From Microbacterium lacticum (GTDB lineage: Bacteria; Actinomycetota; Actinomycetes; Actinomycetales; Microbacteriaceae), in contig NZ_VFPS01000001.1 of assembly GCF_006716815.1 (NCBI RefSeq), forward strand, positions 806,001 to 870,000: a stretch of DNA of 64,000 nucleotides. Reading direction: 5' to 3'. The notes under the pieces are model-generated. The model was not told the DNA's origin, did not search any database, and saw only the letters and a list, made by a program, of their open reading frames with translations. Positions within the stretch are counted from its first letter, which is position 1. Each line of letters starts with the position of its first letter. The translations under genes and the position numbers were made by a program. Shown here one piece after another: positions 61,464 through 64,000 of the stretch.

Positions 61464-62828
61464 TCAGGCGGCGGCGTACTCATCCAGGTCGCGCACGCCC
61501 GCCGCGTGGTCCGACGCGGCAGACACCCGCACGATGTCCCGCCAGAAGCGCCGGGTTGAGTACACGACGTATCGCCACGCATCGAGCTCGTCGTCGTTCT
61601 CCTTGATCGGCTCATCCTCACCACGCGCCGCCGCCTTCGGATCCCACATGTACCCCGGCACGTGCTCGATCAGCGCCGGGCAGGCATCCGATACGACGAT
61701 GCCGTCAATCGCCAGCAGAGCATTCAACGTCTGTATGCCGCCGTCCTTCGCATTATGCGCCGGGAACGTCACCAACCCGTCGTCCGCGAGTTGCGCGCGG
61801 AAGTGCCGCGCCGCCGGGTCCACGAATACCCACTCCGGTGCGCCGAACTCGGCCTCGACGCGCTCCAGCCACTCGCGAAACCGTGTCGATTGCCGACCAG
61901 GACTCATGTCCGGCTCAGGCGCGAACTCCGCCACGACATACAGCCTGCGCGGGATCTTGCGCGGGTCCGTCGCGGGTGTCCGCTCGAACTGGTGGTCAGG
62001 CCCGATCCCCAGCGCGTAAGCCCGCGTCGGGTGCTGAGTGCCGAAGTCGAGCGCGACGCCCAGCACGGCATCGAGCGTCGGCACGTCCTCAGCGCGGACC
62101 ACATGACGCTCTTCGTCCCACTCCTCGTAGACCGCGCCTTCGGCCTGCACCCACTCCCCGTTCAGGAAACGGCGTCGCCAGAGGCCGACGTACTCGCGAT
62201 CCAGTTGCGCCACGTACGACGGGTTCGACTTCATCAGCCACTCGTTGTCGGCGAGCATGAAGTGGAACCTCTTGTAGCCCAGTTCCTTGACGCGCTTGAT
62301 GACCATGCGGTGCGCCCAGTGGTGCGGACCATCGGGGTTCGTCGTGGCGAAGATCCGCGAACCGGGAGGTGACATGCGCCCGAGAAGCTGAGTCCAGAAC
62401 GGCTCGCTGATGAGCGTCAGCTCATCCACGTAGGCGAGGCCGACCGTGAGGCCACGGAGCACCATCTCGGATCGCACATCCGAAGCTCCGAGGATGTGCA
62501 CCGTCCTGCCGTAGATCTTCGCGGTCGATGCCCCCGGCGTGTACGACACCAGCGACGCGAACTCGCCGAACAGCGACGGATCCATCAGGACATCGAAGAC
62601 GTTGCGCGCGATGCTGTCGCGAGTCCTGCCGACGACGACAACCGCGCCACCCGGCGGCGGGTCCGCGCACGCCATGAGGAACGCGAACAGCGACGCGATG
62701 GTCTTACCCGAGCGGATCGCGCCGTCCCAGATGCAGACCTTCGCGATCTCGCCGTGCGAGTTCGGCGTGAACGCGCGACCGATCGACTCGCGCTGTGCCG
62801 GTGACAGGTCGAGGGAGACATCACTCAT
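61464..62828 (-). CDS. Phage terminase large subunit
   Basis: A 454-residue PBSX/T4-type terminase. The ATPase has Walker A GAIRSGKT (36-43) and Walker B LAYVDEL (131-137), with a coupling motif FATTNPDGPHHW. The nuclease half has GVALDFGTQHPTRAYALGI, VFVDPAARHFRAQL and ENDDELDAWRYVVYS as acidic sites. It overlaps the small subunit gene by four bases. No portal gene follows; the next gene leftward is the HTH protein. Confidence 0.93.
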   Translation of the reverse strand: MSDVSLDLSPAQRESIGRAFTPNSHGEIAKVCIWDGAIRSGKTIASLFAFLMACADPPPGGAVVVVGRTRDSIARNVFDVLMDPSLFGEFASLVSYTPGASTAKIYGRTVHILGASDVRSEMVLRGLTVGLAYVDELTLISEPFWTQLLGRMSPPGSRIFATTNPDGPHHWAHRMVIKRVKELGYKRFHFMLADNEWLMKSNPSYVAQLDREYVGLWRRRFLNGEWVQAEGAVYEEWDEERHVVRAEDVPTLDAVLGVALDFGTQHPTRAYALGIGPDHQFERTPATDPRKIPRRLYVVAEFAPEPDMSPGRQSTRFREWLERVEAEFGAPEWVFVDPAARHFRAQLADDGLVTFPAHNAKDGGIQTLNALLAIDGIVVSDACPALIEHVPGYMWDPKAAARGEDEPIKENDDELDAWRYVVYSTRRFWRDIVRVSAASDHAAGVRDLDEYAAA

Positions 62829-63322
62829 TCGATCACCAGCCCCTCGCGTGCGCCGTTCTCGCCCACCGTGGCGGTCAGCGCGACGATCAGAGTGCCCATG
62901 ACGGACTTCGCCTGCTCTGCTCCGCCGTCCCCGGCCTGGTCGGTCTTGGTCACTTTGTCGTATGCCCGGATCGCGGCGTCACCGCCCTGCATGAAGTAGG
63001 CGAAGTCGCGGGCGTTCTCGGCGGTCGCCGCCCGGTCTGCGGCAGTCTCGGCACGGTCGAGCATCTTCTCGGCGATCGCGTCGCGACGAGCTTTCGCGTA
63101 TCGCGACCGGTAACCGCGCGCCCGCGCGGCAGACTCCGGCGTGCCAGACGAGCCCGCATTCACCCGCCCCCACTCGACGCCAGGCGTCCGCCGGACGATG
63201 GCCTTCACTGTGGCTCTGTGCAGGCCGGTCGCCTCGGCGACCTCGCGGGTCGACTTGCCCTGGCGGGCAAGCGCGACGACCTCCGCTTCGACTTCTGGCG
63301 CTGTGCGCTTGCCCGCCGTCAT
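62825..63322 (-). CDS. Probable terminase small subunit
   Basis: A 165-residue protein with an N-terminal HTH (VVALARQGKSTREVAEATGL, HRATVKAIVRR), then a long helical region, as in small terminases that bind the packaging site. The coupling to terL by a four-base overlap supports the assignment; the family itself is diverse, so this rests mainly on position. Confidence 0.7.
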   Translation of the reverse strand: MTAGKRTAPEVEAEVVALARQGKSTREVAEATGLHRATVKAIVRRTPGVEWGRVNAGSSGTPESAARARGYRSRYAKARRDAIAEKMLDRAETAADRAATAENARDFAYFMQGGDAAIRAYDKVTKTDQAGDGGAEQAKSVMGTLIVALTATVGENGAREGLVIE

Positions 63323-63325
63323 CGG

Positions 63326-64000
63326 TCAGCCCACCTTGAGGTCGCCCGAGACGACCAGCGAGTCGATGCGGGCCACAGCCTGCCGCACGTCACCCGTCGG
63401 GTCAGCGGTCGCCCGCGCCACGGCGAGCGCGCGGTACCCCTCAGGGTCGGCGCTGTGCAGTGCGGTGAGTGATCCGAGGCTCTGGTCGGTGCCCAGCGCC
63501 TCGGTCATCACCTCGTGCCAGGCCTGGTGCGCGGCGAACTGCTCGTTCGACGTGTTGGCGGTCACCGCGGGCTCGTAGTCGACCTGCACCAGACGGTCGT
63601 AGACCATCGACTTGAGGTCGGCGGCGACACCGGCAGGATCGCTCGTCTCCTGCCCGTAGGCGAATGCTTCGGCGTGGCTGAGGATCGCGGCAAGGCGCTC
63701 CACCGAGGTGGCCTCCATGATCACCTGCTGGATAACTCGGCCTGACTTGAGCGCCGCCTCGACCGTCGCCCATTCGTGACTGTGGACGGCCACAGCGTCG
63801 GCACTCTTCGGTGCGAGGGCATCCAGCACCTTGGGCCGGTGGTCGGTGAGCGTCTCGGGCCGGAGCGCGGCGGGGATCTTGGCCTGGAACTTCTTCCGGG
63901 CCTCCACGACGCGGCGGGCGCGCTCCCGCGTGATGCCGCTGTTCGAGTAGTCACGGTGAGTCCATGTCGCGGCGGCGGCGAGTTCCGCCTGATATGCGGC
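63326..64000 (-). CDS. Unknown phage-type protein (5' end outside window)
   Basis: The frame stays open to the window edge, so the start lies beyond 64,000. The visible 224 residues are helical: SNSGITRERARRVVEARKKF, then ATVEAALKSGRVIQQVIMEA and LAAILSHAEAFAYGQETSDP. It ends three bases before the small terminase start and is in the same operon. No domain is recognised. Confidence 0.7.
   Translation of the reverse strand, partial: AAYQAELAAAATWTHRDYSNSGITRERARRVVEARKKFQAKIPAALRPETLTDHRPKVLDALAPKSADAVAVHSHEWATVEAALKSGRVIQQVIMEATSVERLAAILSHAEAFAYGQETSDPAGVAADLKSMVYDRLVQVDYEPAVTANTSNEQFAAHQAWHEVMTEALGTDQSLGSLTALHSADPEGYRALAVARATADPTGDVRQAVARIDSLVVSGDLKVG

Larger units (their letters stand above)
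49706..64000. mobile_element. Element 2: serine-integrase prophage or island (left part)
   Basis: It begins where tadC sequence ends next to the integrase and continues past the window. It carries replication (primase/RepA), WhiB-like, DUF4314, HNH, restriction-modification/TIR, tRNA and terminase genes, nearly all on the minus strand. Within the window there is terminase but no portal or capsid. The right boundary is unseen, so it may be more than one nested element. Confidence 0.7.

Noticed and set aside
40537-64000. A single large prophage covering both integrases
   Set aside because: The pilin-like gene is restored by removing 40,507-49,472 alone, and a tadC end lies between the two integrases, so they are separate insertions.

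Overview
The window is GC-rich DNA from an actinobacterium, most likely Microbacterium or a close relative in the Microbacteriaceae. The grounds are the roughly 70% GC content, frequent GTG and leaderless starts, the ilvB-ilvN-ilvC block near serA, leuB and ilvE, a prfB/ftsE/ftsX/smpB/ssrA neighbourhood, WhiB-type proteins and a Flp/Tad pilus locus. The genus is an inference.

Region 1 (1-39,024) is core chromosome. It carries branched-chain amino acid synthesis (ilvE, leuB, ilvC, ilvN, ilvB, ilvD), serA, trehalose synthesis (otsA, otsB), a ketone-body or 3-hydroxybutyrate catabolic cluster (bdhA, two CoA-transferase subunits, thiolase, IclR and TetR regulators), hisN, tRNA-Lys(CTT), tmRNA with smpB, ftsEX, prfB and several MFS exporters with TetR or MarR regulators. 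Several dispensable genes here carry deletion scars: a D-serine-dehydratase-like gene, a cutC remnant, a GNAT gene, a fusion of a livJ-type leader to an acyl-CoA synthetase tail, an IS3-type insertion sequence with a beheaded regulator, and a SIMPL-domain gene that is also frameshifted. Between prfB and ftsE a two-gene cassette (DUF2510/SHOCT protein; PASTA-Ltp membrane protein) is bracketed by a perfect 28-bp direct repeat.

Region 2 (39,069-49,705) is a Tad pilus locus on the minus strand, broken by two serine-integrase elements. Element 1 (about 40,507-49,472, 9.0 kb) splits a small pilin-like gene. Both halves of the host gene are present, so attL, attR, attB and attP can be rebuilt. It carries an integrase, a cluster of GGGTGACRCC repeats, a Walker-type ATPase, one HK97 major capsid gene with no portal, protease, terminase or tail gene, a strongly structured non-coding region, and an HNH endonuclease with a C5 methyltransferase. 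This layout looks like a capsid-encoding phage satellite.

Region 3 (about 49,706 to beyond 64,000) is element 2, a second serine-integrase element or prophage. Its integrase sits against the 3' end of a tadC-like gene. It encodes an HNH homing-type nuclease, a DUF4314 protein, a WhiB-like protein, zinc-motif small proteins, a primase-polymerase/RepA-like helicase beside an AT-rich repeat region, a C5 methyltransferase - NgoFVII-type (PLD) endonuclease - TIR protein gene cluster with divergent vsr, a tRNA-Arg(CCT), an excisionase-like HTH protein, and small and large terminase subunits. It has terminase but no capsid within view, whereas element 1 has capsid but no terminase.
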